Positions 4,919 to 12,479 of a DNA stretch of 45,712 bases are shown here, one piece after another. This DNA comes from a virus: positions 1 to 45,712 of the IMG/VR virus record IMGVR_UViG_3300032322_002184. One strand, given 5' to 3'. The notes under the pieces are model-generated. The model had not been told where the DNA came from. It searched no databases and worked only from the letters and a program-made list of their open reading frames with translations. The stretch's first letter is position 1, and every line of letters starts with the position of its first letter. The position numbers and the translations under genes are program-made.

Positions 4919-5698
4919 ATGCATTATAACATTTTATTCAATGGGTGTAGTTTTACCGATGGTTCAGAGCTCGAAGGAATTGATAACGATTTAGAGCATA
5001 AAAAAACTCATAGGTTTTCTCATTTGGTTGCTGAACACTATGGTAAGACTTATATAAATATGGCATTAGCTGGAAAAAGTAATGATTGGATTATAGAGCA
5101 AACTATAAATTGGCTTGAAGATGGAAATACTTGTGATTTGGCAGTCATTCAATTTACAGATGAACGAAGATTTCTGTTATATTATGATGATGATGATCAT
5201 AAAAAAGATATACGACCAAAACAATATGATGTTATGGGACCAATGAGACAATATAAGAACCCTATCTTGCAGCAGGTATTAAATTCTAGTGAGGTTAATG
5301 AAAAACGTTTAGTAGCAAACATATATTTTAAAAATATATACACTAGATTTATGGGACAACAACAATATTATAAAAATTTATTTTTTGTTAATAATTATTT
5401 TAAAAGTAAAAATATTCCTATAATTTTTTTAAAAATGAAAGAAGAAGTAAGTAAAGATTTTGGATGGAAACTTCTTTGCAAAGATATAAAAATAAAAAAT
5501 ATGGGAGGAGATATTCTACCGTCTTGGTCTAGTGATAAAGAAGAAAAAAAATATTATTGTATGGATTATACTCACAAATACAACCATAACAAAGAACAGC
5601 GGTTTGTACATTTAAGTGGAGCTCATCCAAACGAATTAGGACATCAAAAAATTGCAGATTATATTATTTCAGAAATAAACAATGCAAATCTCATATGA
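4919..5698 (+). CDS. SGNH/GDSL-hydrolase-like protein, paralogue 1 (259 aa)
   Basis: Block I is NGCSFTDG with the nucleophile Ser11. Block III is GKSNDWI with Asn55. The C-terminal block V is AHPNELGHQKIADYI with His236. These are the landmarks of SGNH hydrolases, which cleave or transfer acyl esters on lipids and glycans. The Asp normally three residues before the His is Ser233 here, so a Ser-His dyad or altered chemistry is implied. No signal peptide, so it acts in the infected cell's cytoplasm. It is first in a cassette of five paralogues, starts right after AGGTATAA, and is very AT-rich compared with the genes upstream. Closest paralogue here is 8154-8927 (shared SELEGI motif). Confidence 0.75.
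   Translation: MHYNILFNGCSFTDGSELEGIDNDLEHKKTHRFSHLVAEHYGKTYINMALAGKSNDWIIEQTINWLEDGNTCDLAVIQFTDERRFLLYYDDDDHKKDIRPKQYDVMGPMRQYKNPILQQVLNSSEVNEKRLVANIYFKNIYTRFMGQQQYYKNLFFVNNYFKSKNIPIIFLKMKEEVSKDFGWKLLCKDIKIKNMGGDILPSWSSDKEEKKYYCMDYTHKYNHNKEQRFVHLSGAHPNELGHQKIADYIISEINNANLI
5632..5671 (+). repeat. 40-bp direct repeat, copy 1 (3' end of SGNH paralogue 1)
   Basis: The 40 bases from CGAATTAGGACATC onward, coding ELGHQKIADYIIS, are identical to 6361-6400 in the next paralogue. The interval is 729 bases, close to one gene length. Confidence 0.9.
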
Positions 5699-5704
5699 AG
5701 ATTG

Positions 5705-6415
5705 ATGCATTATAATTTATTATTTTGCGGTTGTAGTTTTACTGAAGGACTATTTCCTGATAGTCGATTTTCCCATTTAGTATCGGATCATTTTAAATAT
5801 ACTCACGATAATATTGCGAAACATGGAATAAGTAATGATAAAATTGTAGAAAAAACAGTTGAATGGTTTGAAGCAGACAACACTGCAGATATTGCCATCA
5901 TACAATTTACACACAAAGCAAGAATAACTTGGTATAATACGTTTGAAGAAGAATTTGATTTTGCACCTGGAATTTTAAAAAACAAACAATACTTAAATAT
6001 ACCAGAAGTGTTTGATTACTTTTTGATCAATAATATTTGGAATGTTATTAGACAATATTATGAATTAATTTACTCTGAATATATGGGAGATCAAAATTTT
6101 TATAAAAACTTATTTGTCTTAGATAATTATTTTAAACAAAAAAATATAATACCCATTTACTTAACAATATGCAAAGCACCTCTACCAAATAAAGGTTGGT
6201 ATAAATTTTGTAAAGATATTAATATTCAACACATTATTCATGGAGGAACAACTGGGCATCCTGTATTAAATCCTGATAATAATAGTTTGATTGGTAATCC
6301 ACAAACAAATCCAGAAAATTTTGATGCTGAGTTATCAAAAATATCAAGAATTGGTCCAAGCGAATTAGGACATCAAAAAATTGCAGATTATATTATTTCA
6401 AAAATTAAAATTTAG
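5705..6415 (+). CDS. SGNH-like protein, paralogue 2, catalytic His replaced (236 aa)
   Basis: Block I is CGCSFTEG with Ser11, and a GISNDKIVEKT block III follows. In block V the family's HP is GP: the protein reads RIGPSELGHQKIAD with Gly217 where paralogues have the catalytic His. A later His (GH) remains. It is therefore probably inactive as a classical hydrolase, or uses another residue. The gene starts seven bases after paralogue 1; ATG 5705 is preferred over TTG 5702. The last 40 coding bases around ELGHQKIADYIIS are identical at DNA level to paralogue 1, which indicates recent duplication or gene conversion. Confidence 0.7.
   Translation: MHYNLLFCGCSFTEGLFPDSRFSHLVSDHFKYTHDNIAKHGISNDKIVEKTVEWFEADNTADIAIIQFTHKARITWYNTFEEEFDFAPGILKNKQYLNIPEVFDYFLINNIWNVIRQYYELIYSEYMGDQNFYKNLFVLDNYFKQKNIIPIYLTICKAPLPNKGWYKFCKDINIQHIIHGGTTGHPVLNPDNNSLIGNPQTNPENFDAELSKISRIGPSELGHQKIADYIISKIKI
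6361..6400 (+). repeat. 40-bp direct repeat, copy 2 (3' end of SGNH paralogue 2)
   Basis: Identical to 5632-5671. The rest of the two genes differs widely at DNA level, so the perfect identity is local. Confidence 0.9.
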
Positions 6416-6429
6416 AACTTGTATAGATT

Positions 6430-7452
6430 ATGAGTAATAGTAAAAAACCATTTATATTTGGTTGTGGTGCTGGGTGGTGTGGAACAACTTCACTGTACAT
6501 GACTTTGGTTGAGAATGGATATCTTCATGGAGGATTTACAAAAGAAGATACATTTTTAAGTAATCTCTTTAGAGAACCTCAATTAAATGATAGAGATTAT
6601 AATAAATTTTTGAAGCTCATTACGTATAGTGAAGAAATTCGATTTGGAGCACCATATACAAGAATTCAAGATGGAGTTGTTGTTGATGTATGTAATACCG
6701 AAAAATATTTAAGTCCATTACGCAAATTTACTAAATCCCAATTAGAATATATTTTTTCATTACCATTGACAGCAGAAAAATATATTGAGTACCATACCTT
6801 ACTGTCTGAGTATAGTGATGATTTTTTTGCTGCCACTGGAGATTTCAATAATACAAATTTCATCGATTTATGGGAATATGAGCAACAATGTGATTTGATT
6901 ATTAATAAATTAAGTGAAACTCATAATATTAAATTTTTGATGATATTAAGAGATCCGATCAGAGCTTTCTTTTCTGTTGCCAATTCACAATTTTACAGGG
7001 AAAAAATACCTAATATTACTAAGTATAACTCCGTTAAAGAATATATGTGGGAACAAGCGGATGTTTATTTAAACAATCCAATCAATCCTTGGCATGATTA
7101 TGGGAAGGTTGCAAAAAAATTTAAAGATAAATTTGGAAACAATTTCCATTATGTCATTATGGAAGATTTTTTTAGTTCTCAAAATAATGAAGTGCAGCGA
7201 TTAGAGAAATTTCTTAATACAAAGATTACTAGCATTTATCCTTGTAGCTTTGTTCCAGATAAAGGGGTACACGCTTTAAGAGACGGGAGAAAGTCAGTAT
7301 TAGTAGATCAGTGGAATAATGATAAAGAAAAATTATCTGATGAGTTGTATCTATTCATTAAAAGACATATGCAAGAAGTCTATGATGAATTTGAAGACTT
7401 ACATGGAGGTTTACCTAACGATTGGGGAATACCAATTGATTATGGATACTAA
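6430..7452 (+). CDS. Sulfotransferase family protein, copy A (340 aa)
   Basis: Near the N-terminus FGCGAGWCGTTSLYMTL (residues 10-26) forms the PAPS 5'-phosphosulfate loop. The KE pair at 38-39 follows at the position typical of the heparan-sulfate-type family. RDPIRAFFS, with Arg174-Asp175-Pro176, is the PAPS 3'-phosphate motif. Such enzymes move sulfate from PAPS to a sugar, lipid or tyrosine hydroxyl. The C-terminus ends HGGLPNDWGIPIDYGY and is nearly shared with the minus-strand paralogue 10798-11769. There is no signal or membrane anchor, unlike Golgi enzymes, so it is cytosolic. It sits between SGNH paralogues 2 and 3, so it probably works on the same substrate (inference). Confidence 0.8.
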   Translation: MSNSKKPFIFGCGAGWCGTTSLYMTLVENGYLHGGFTKEDTFLSNLFREPQLNDRDYNKFLKLITYSEEIRFGAPYTRIQDGVVVDVCNTEKYLSPLRKFTKSQLEYIFSLPLTAEKYIEYHTLLSEYSDDFFAATGDFNNTNFIDLWEYEQQCDLIINKLSETHNIKFLMILRDPIRAFFSVANSQFYREKIPNITKYNSVKEYMWEQADVYLNNPINPWHDYGKVAKKFKDKFGNNFHYVIMEDFFSSQNNEVQRLEKFLNTKITSIYPCSFVPDKGVHALRDGRKSVLVDQWNNDKEKLSDELYLFIKRHMQEVYDEFEDLHGGLPNDWGIPIDYGY

Positions 7453-7528
7453 AATGAAAATATAATGATGAGGTTCCAGATTTCATTAAACCAGGACATA
7501 TAACTAAAAGAGGTTTCATAAGATTATA

Positions 7529-8164
7529 ATGCACATATTATTTAATGGATGTTCATACACCTGGGGAGATGAATTAGAGAATAGACTTGAAGATCGTTTT
7601 AGTACACTTGTTGCTAATCATTATCAAGCAGAACATGCTAACATTTCTGATTGTGGACGAAGCAATGATGCAATCGCTCGCACAACAATGGAATGGTTTG
7701 CAGATGGTAATACGACAGATTTAGCAATTATTCAATGGACGATCATTTCTAGATTTGAAGGTTATGATGATTTAAACAAACATTACTTTCATGTAACTGT
7801 TGATAAAAAAAGCAAATGGGAACATTTTTATAAGAATTATTATTATGATCAATTAGGAGTTGATTGTTTATTTAAAAACTATTATTTGTTAGAGCAGTTT
7901 TTTATAGCAAATAAGATTAAATATATTTTTATATTTCACGATTGTTGGAGTAATACGATTATAAATTTAGATAATGTATGGAAAAAATTTATTGTTAAGA
8001 AAGATTTTCATTTCTTAAGAGGAATGTTTTCTCAAAATTGCATCTTAATAAATCCATTGATTGATGATTGTCATTTTAAAGGAACCAAAGGTGGGCATCC
8101 AAACACATTAGGACATCAAGCAATTTCTAATTACCTCATCAAGGAGATAAACAATGCATTATAA
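7529..8164 (+). CDS. SGNH/GDSL-hydrolase-like protein, paralogue 3 (211 aa)
   Basis: Starts MHILFNGCSYTWGDELE, with nucleophile Ser9 in the GCSYT block. GRSNDAIARTT is block III and GGHPNTLGHQAISNYL is block V with His190. The residue three before the His is Lys, not Asp. It is the shortest of the intact members. The 3' end overlaps the next paralogue by 11 bases. The 76 bases before it hold no clear promoter. AGAGG at 7509-7513 is rather far from the ATG for a ribosome site. Confidence 0.75.
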   Translation: MHILFNGCSYTWGDELENRLEDRFSTLVANHYQAEHANISDCGRSNDAIARTTMEWFADGNTTDLAIIQWTIISRFEGYDDLNKHYFHVTVDKKSKWEHFYKNYYYDQLGVDCLFKNYYLLEQFFIANKIKYIFIFHDCWSNTIINLDNVWKKFIVKKDFHFLRGMFSQNCILINPLIDDCHFKGTKGGHPNTLGHQAISNYLIKEINNAL

Positions 8165-8927
8165 TCTATTATTCAATGGGTGTAGTTATACTCAAGGATC
8201 AGAACTTGAAGGAATTAATAAGGATTATGAGTATCGTAATCGTCATCGTTATAGTCATATTATAAGTGAAAGATTAGGAAAAACTTATGATAATATTAGT
8301 GTTGGAGGTGGTAGTAATGATCGTATTGTAAGAGAAACACTACATTGGTTTAATTCAGGAAATACATGCGATTTGGCAATTATCCAATGGACAGAAATTA
8401 CTAGAATAGAATACATATCCGCATATGCTGAACACCCTGTTAGTTTCAATCCTGAGTTCGTTGTTACTGAATGGAAGGGATGGGACAATGACACACCAAA
8501 AATCAAAAAAGATCATGAAGAAACTAAACTAGCACATGAGCATTTTTATAAGTACTTTTATAATTCTGCACTGGGAATTCATAATTTTTATAAAAACTTG
8601 TATATATTAGAACAATTTTTTGAAAAAAATAATATTAATTACTATATGATAAAATTATCACCAATTTTTTTGTGGGGGCGGAGGTTGAATCATAGCATAT
8701 GTCCAAGTGATAATCCAAATCACTATACAAATTTTTTTTGGGAAACTTTATGCAAACATGATTTTTTTAGTATTTCTTCCATTAGAAATACTATGATTAA
8801 TATTCAGGATAAAGAAAATTTTACTCCAAAACATTTAGGACATCGATTTTTAACTGGAACACATCCTAGTGAACTGGGACATCAAAGAATAGCAGATTTT
8901 ATTATCAATAAAATTGACACTAAATAA
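8154..8927 (+). CDS. SGNH/GDSL-hydrolase-like protein, paralogue 4 (257 aa)
   Basis: Starts MHYNLLFNGCSYTQGSELEG with Ser11. GGGSNDRIVRET is block III (Asn55). THPSELGHQRIADFI is block V with His237, and Thr replaces the usual Asp. It aligns with paralogue 1 with identical spacing over the first 60 residues. Of the five it keeps the most classical layout together with paralogue 1. It overlaps paralogue 3 by 11 bases, so they are translationally coupled. A Trp-rich middle (EWKGWDND) differs from the others and may shape substrate choice. Confidence 0.75.
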   Translation: MHYNLLFNGCSYTQGSELEGINKDYEYRNRHRYSHIISERLGKTYDNISVGGGSNDRIVRETLHWFNSGNTCDLAIIQWTEITRIEYISAYAEHPVSFNPEFVVTEWKGWDNDTPKIKKDHEETKLAHEHFYKYFYNSALGIHNFYKNLYILEQFFEKNNINYYMIKLSPIFLWGRRLNHSICPSDNPNHYTNFFWETLCKHDFFSISSIRNTMINIQDKENFTPKHLGHRFLTGTHPSELGHQRIADFIINKIDTK

Positions 8928-8947
8928 ATTTACTTATTACAGATATT

Positions 8948-9589
8948 ATGCACGTCAATATTTTTTCTAATGGTGATCAAGCTTTACATTGTGGTGGATG
9001 CGATGCTGAGATTGAAAAGGAAGATCACTATATTACACTAATTGGAAAAGCATTGAATAAGACTTATGAAGATATTTCTTTTAATGCTGCTTCAAATGAT
9101 CAAATAGTAAGAACAACAATCGATTGGTTTGAAAGTGGCAATACAGCAGACTTTGCAATCATTCACTTTACAGAAGATTTTAGAGTTGAATATATTGCAG
9201 GATATGATGATTATCAAACATGCACTCCATTTGGAGTAAAAAATCATCAATGGCCACTTGATAAGTATAAAGACCTTGATTATTATTATGAAAACATCTA
9301 TAATCCATTTATAGGTAGTGATAACTTTTATAAAAATCAATTTCTTTTAGAACTTTATTTTGAAAAGAAAAATATTCCATATTTCTTTTTAAAATTGATG
9401 AACTTTCCTACACCATCACCATGGAAAACTTGGTGTAAAATTGAACGTTTAACCGCAACTTGCTATGCTGGTGGATTGATTGATAGTGTGGAAAATAAAC
9501 CAGAAAATTATCACCATCATCATCCATCAGAAAAGGGACATCAAATTATTGCAGATTATATTTTAGATAATATTAGAGATCAATTTTAA
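8948..9589 (+). CDS. SGNH-like protein, paralogue 5, nucleophile lost (213 aa)
   Basis: The N-terminus aligns with the other four (MHVNIFSNG), but the GCS of block I reads GDQ, so the nucleophile Ser11 is Gln. The rest of the fold is kept: AASNDQIVRTTIDWFESGNT for block III and HHHHPSEKGHQIIADYIL for block V, with a run of four His. This is best read as a pseudoenzyme or binding subunit. It has no frameshift and is in tandem, so it seems maintained. The His run might bind metal (speculation). It is four bases before the radical SAM gene at 9593. Confidence 0.7.
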   Translation: MHVNIFSNGDQALHCGGCDAEIEKEDHYITLIGKALNKTYEDISFNAASNDQIVRTTIDWFESGNTADFAIIHFTEDFRVEYIAGYDDYQTCTPFGVKNHQWPLDKYKDLDYYYENIYNPFIGSDNFYKNQFLLELYFEKKNIPYFFLKLMNFPTPSPWKTWCKIERLTATCYAGGLIDSVENKPENYHHHHPSEKGHQIIADYILDNIRDQF

Positions 9590-9592
9590 GTC

Positions 9593-10801
9593 ATGGAAAA
9601 CAAAGTAATTTGTCCAATGCCTTTTATGAAGATCTATAATAACTTAGATGCTTCTGCATATACTCCATGCTGTTGGTCAAATCATTGGACTGATGAAACC
9701 AATGATATTACAAATACTTTGCCATTAGAACATTTTACTGGTGAAGTGTTTAGTCGTATTAGAAAAGAAATGTTAGAAGGTGAAAAAACAGAACTTTTAA
9801 AAGAATATTGTAATACCTGTTGGATGAGAGAAAAAGACTTTGGACATTCTCCTAGAATGAAGTTTAATGAATTTATTGATTATGATGTTTATCAAAATTT
9901 TGATCACAATGGAAGAATAATTGATAATGATGAAAGATTTATTCAAGTAGGAATAAATGTTTATGGAAATCATTGCAATTTAGAATGTTATGAGTGTTTG
10001 CCAGATAATTCTTCTTCTAGATGTGCTGTAATGAACAAACTTGATGATCCCAAATTAAATGAACAGTTTGTTTATGATCCTAAACGTGTAAAATCTTTTA
10101 ATAAATTATCTAAAGAACATTTTAGAAATATTGTTGATGAAATCGTATCTTACGGCAAAAAAATTCGCAGTATCGATGTTGTTGGTGGAGAACCGATGCT
10201 TATGAAAGATCACTTTTATCTTTTAGACAAATTGATCGAAAGTGGACATTCTAAAAATATAGAAATCAACTATACATCAAATATGACACTAATGACAGTA
10301 TCAAAAATGAAAAAATATTTTGATAATTTTTGTCACATTAGAATTCAATGGAGTATTGATGCATTGAAAGAAAGAAATTACTGGTTAAGATATCCTACTA
10401 ATTGGGATCAAACTATACAAAATTGTGAGGAAGTAAGAGATTATTTGATTAAGACTGGAAAGGGAACAATTCAAGGCACACTTACGCCAAGTTTGTTTAG
10501 TATAATCACTCTTAAAGAAACATATGATTGGTTACTGGTCAACGATTATGTTCTTCTCGATCAAATGCCTATGAATACGATTGATAATCCAAATTTCTTA
10601 AGTCCTCAACACTTACCACAGGAACTAAAAGAAAAGATTGCTCCAAAGATTTCAACATTATCAAAGATACATTATAATCAATTGATGTCTGAACGAGATG
10701 AAGATTGTTTTGAACTAGCCATTCAATATGCAGATAATTTAGATAACATGAGAGGAACTGACTGGAAAACAACTTTTCCAGAAATAGCACAATACGCTTA
10801 A
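9593..10801 (+). CDS. Radical SAM protein, copy A (402 aa)
   Basis: The CxxxCxxC cluster CNLECYEC (Cys128, 132, 135) binds the 4Fe-4S cluster that cleaves S-adenosylmethionine. VVGGEPMLMKDH matches the GGEP SAM-binding strand. An N-terminal Cys set (Cys7, Cys26-Cys27, Cys73, Cys76) looks like an auxiliary cluster domain of the twitch/SPASM sort, placed before the core. The C-terminus ends RGTDWKTTFPEIAQYA. Proteins of this kind occur in cyanophages without a known substrate. It is a full-length paralogue of 13865-15076. It converges with and overlaps by four bases the minus-strand sulfotransferase. Confidence 0.8.
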   Translation: MENKVICPMPFMKIYNNLDASAYTPCCWSNHWTDETNDITNTLPLEHFTGEVFSRIRKEMLEGEKTELLKEYCNTCWMREKDFGHSPRMKFNEFIDYDVYQNFDHNGRIIDNDERFIQVGINVYGNHCNLECYECLPDNSSSRCAVMNKLDDPKLNEQFVYDPKRVKSFNKLSKEHFRNIVDEIVSYGKKIRSIDVVGGEPMLMKDHFYLLDKLIESGHSKNIEINYTSNMTLMTVSKMKKYFDNFCHIRIQWSIDALKERNYWLRYPTNWDQTIQNCEEVRDYLIKTGKGTIQGTLTPSLFSIITLKETYDWLLVNDYVLLDQMPMNTIDNPNFLSPQHLPQELKEKIAPKISTLSKIHYNQLMSERDEDCFELAIQYADNLDNMRGTDWKTTFPEIAQYA

Positions 10802-11769
10802 TATCCATAATCGATAGGTGATCCCCAATCTGCAGGTAAACTACCATGAAAATTTTCAAATTCTAAGTATTCCTTCTTAAAATCTTCTCTTTCTCTATAC
10901 CTGTTGTACATTTCTGAAGTTAAAATATGATGATCAGAATCCCATTGATCTTTCAAGTATTGGTCATCCTTTGGTGCATTAATTCCTTTATCTGGTACAT
11001 AGCAGCAAGGATACATTTGATCTATTTTAATACTCAAAAAATTTTCTAATTTTTCCTTTTCTTTTTGATTATTTGGATTATATAAATCTTCCATAATTAA
11101 ATAACAAACATTTTCTTTACCAAAAACTTTGTAATAAGTATTAATTTTAGATACAAAATTCATAATGGCAGATTTTTCAAATGACTTAATTATATCACCT
11201 GTTGTGTATTTAAAATTGAAAGAGTGTCTTGCTGTAAGATAGTAAAAATTTCTTGTTTCATCTAGATTAGTAAAAGATCCTGCATGTGACCATGCTCTTC
11301 TAATAGGATCTCTTAAAGAAACAAGACACTTAATCTCAAAATATTTTGACATTTTATTCACTATTTCTATAAGATTTTGTTCACTCAACGTCATTGATAT
11401 GTTAGAAAAATCTCCAACTGCTTGGTAATTTCCTTCAAGATATTGATATAAATTTAAATAATATTTAATATACTTTTCTAAAGACTTTGATGGTCCGAGA
11501 ATATAATTAAAATCTTTCTCAGTAATTTTGTTTAGTACCCCATGAGGATCTCTTTTATCATCAAAATTTCCGCATAATAATAATTTTTCCAAAAAAGAAT
11601 TATAAGTATCTAATTTTACATTATTAGTTTCATTAATATAAAAAGTATGCAACGCTTGAATTTCTTTAGTTGGTCCTGTATGGACATACTTCATATTTTT
11701 TAACGTATGATAAAGTGATGTAGTTCCAGACCATCCAATACCCAAAGAAAAAATAAATTTAGGTTTCAT
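10798..11769 (-). CDS. Sulfotransferase family protein, copy B, minus strand (323 aa)
   Basis: SLGIGWSGTTSLYHTL (residues 8-23) is the PAPS 5'-loop and TGPTKEI contains the KE pair (35-36). LRDPIRRAWSHAGSF (Arg153-Asp154-Pro155) is the 3'-phosphate motif. The C-terminus HGSLPADWGSPIDYGY nearly equals that of the + strand copy. It is the only minus-strand gene in the window. It converges on the radical SAM gene with a 4-base overlap and diverges from the HNH gene across 68 bases (11770-11837), which must hold promoters for both. Inversion or separate insertion would explain the orientation. Tandem or inverted paralogues could sulfate different acceptors. Confidence 0.8.
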   Translation of the reverse strand: MKPKFIFSLGIGWSGTTSLYHTLKNMKYVHTGPTKEIQALHTFYINETNNVKLDTYNSFLEKLLLCGNFDDKRDPHGVLNKITEKDFNYILGPSKSLEKYIKYYLNLYQYLEGNYQAVGDFSNISMTLSEQNLIEIVNKMSKYFEIKCLVSLRDPIRRAWSHAGSFTNLDETRNFYYLTARHSFNFKYTTGDIIKSFEKSAIMNFVSKINTYYKVFGKENVCYLIMEDLYNPNNQKEKEKLENFLSIKIDQMYPCCYVPDKGINAPKDDQYLKDQWDSDHHILTSEMYNRYREREDFKKEYLEFENFHGSLPADWGSPIDYGY

Positions 11770-11837
11770 TTATATCCATCTATTGTCCCATTTAAAATTT
11801 ATTTATAGATACTATTGGAACTCTCCATTAGAAATAA

Positions 11838-12227
11838 ATGCTACTCTCTTCCCCAGATGAGTATCTTTATCAATTACAAGCGAGCAGTAAGGCAGACGCA
11901 ATAAGATTATGGAGAAAAGCGATCAAGGAAGCATGGAATAACTGTTGTGCATATTGTGGACAAAATAAAGATCAGATGACAATTGATCATGTCATCCCAC
12001 AATCATTAGGTGGCACAGACGAATTAATGAATGTAGTTTGTTGCTGTGAAGATTGCAACCGCGATAAGTCACATACTGAAGTTGAAATTTGGTATTTTCA
12101 ACAATACTTTTTTTCTCAAGAAAGATGGGATATAATAGAACAGTGGCGAACACCAAAATCAAATGGTTCAAAAAAAAGATATATAAGAGGTAAGAATGGT
12201 ATTCCAACAAAATCAGTGGTACAATGA
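11838..12227 (+). CDS. HNH endonuclease (129 aa)
   Basis: CAYCG (Cys37, Cys40) and CEDCNRDKS (Cys70, Cys73) form the zinc ribs. TIDHVIPQSLGGTDELMNVV carries the Asp50-His51 catalytic pair and the Asn of the HNH finger. The basic C-terminus (SNGSKKRYIRGKNG) may add DNA contacts. Free-standing HNH nucleases in T4-like phages often act as homing enzymes that spread themselves and flanking DNA. It lies in the island at the switch in gene direction. The stop overlaps the next ATG. Confidence 0.8.
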   Translation: MLLSSPDEYLYQLQASSKADAIRLWRKAIKEAWNNCCAYCGQNKDQMTIDHVIPQSLGGTDELMNVVCCCEDCNRDKSHTEVEIWYFQQYFFSQERWDIIEQWRTPKSNGSKKRYIRGKNGIPTKSVVQ

Positions 12228-12382
12228 CATATAACGTATACATTGATCAAATGATTGCATTTGAAAATCTTACAAAAGAGGATGCTGAAGATCGCGCAAA
12301 ACAAATTCAACAAATGATTTCTGCTGGTATTCCAACTCACTACACTACTGAACAAATTAAAGTATTGGAGATTAAACAATGA
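12224..12382 (+). CDS. Small unknown protein (52 aa)
   Basis: The frame encodes MTYNVYIDQMIAFENLTKED and ends IKVLEIKQ, mostly helical and charged. Start and stop overlap the genes on each side by four bases (ATGA), so it is part of a coupled chain HNH - this - next small gene. No family recognised. Confidence 0.5.
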   Translation: MTYNVYIDQMIAFENLTKEDAEDRAKQIQQMISAGIPTHYTTEQIKVLEIKQ

Positions 12383-12477
12383 ACCCGATTGCAAAACTAA
12401 TTAGATGGATTAAAGGTGAATACAAATTGTGGAAACTTAGGCAGCAAGATCCTTACATTTATGAAGATGAAGATTGA
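12379..12477 (+). CDS. Very small basic/acidic protein (32 aa)
   Basis: The frame encodes MNPIAKLIRWIKGEYKLWKL, an amphipathic basic helix with Trp residues, and an acidic tail ending IYEDED. The helix could lie on a membrane surface. The start overlaps the preceding stop and the gene ends two bases before the carbamoyltransferase start, so translation coupling is plausible. It is short enough that the call relies on packing and composition. Confidence 0.45.
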   Translation: MNPIAKLIRWIKGEYKLWKLRQQDPYIYEDED

Positions 12478-12479
12478 AC

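Noticed and set aside
7453-7528. A 22-codon open stretch after the sulfotransferase (FIKPGHITKRGF) that could be a gene remnant
   Set aside because: It has no start codon and is too short to identify. Noted only as possible debris from island rearrangement.
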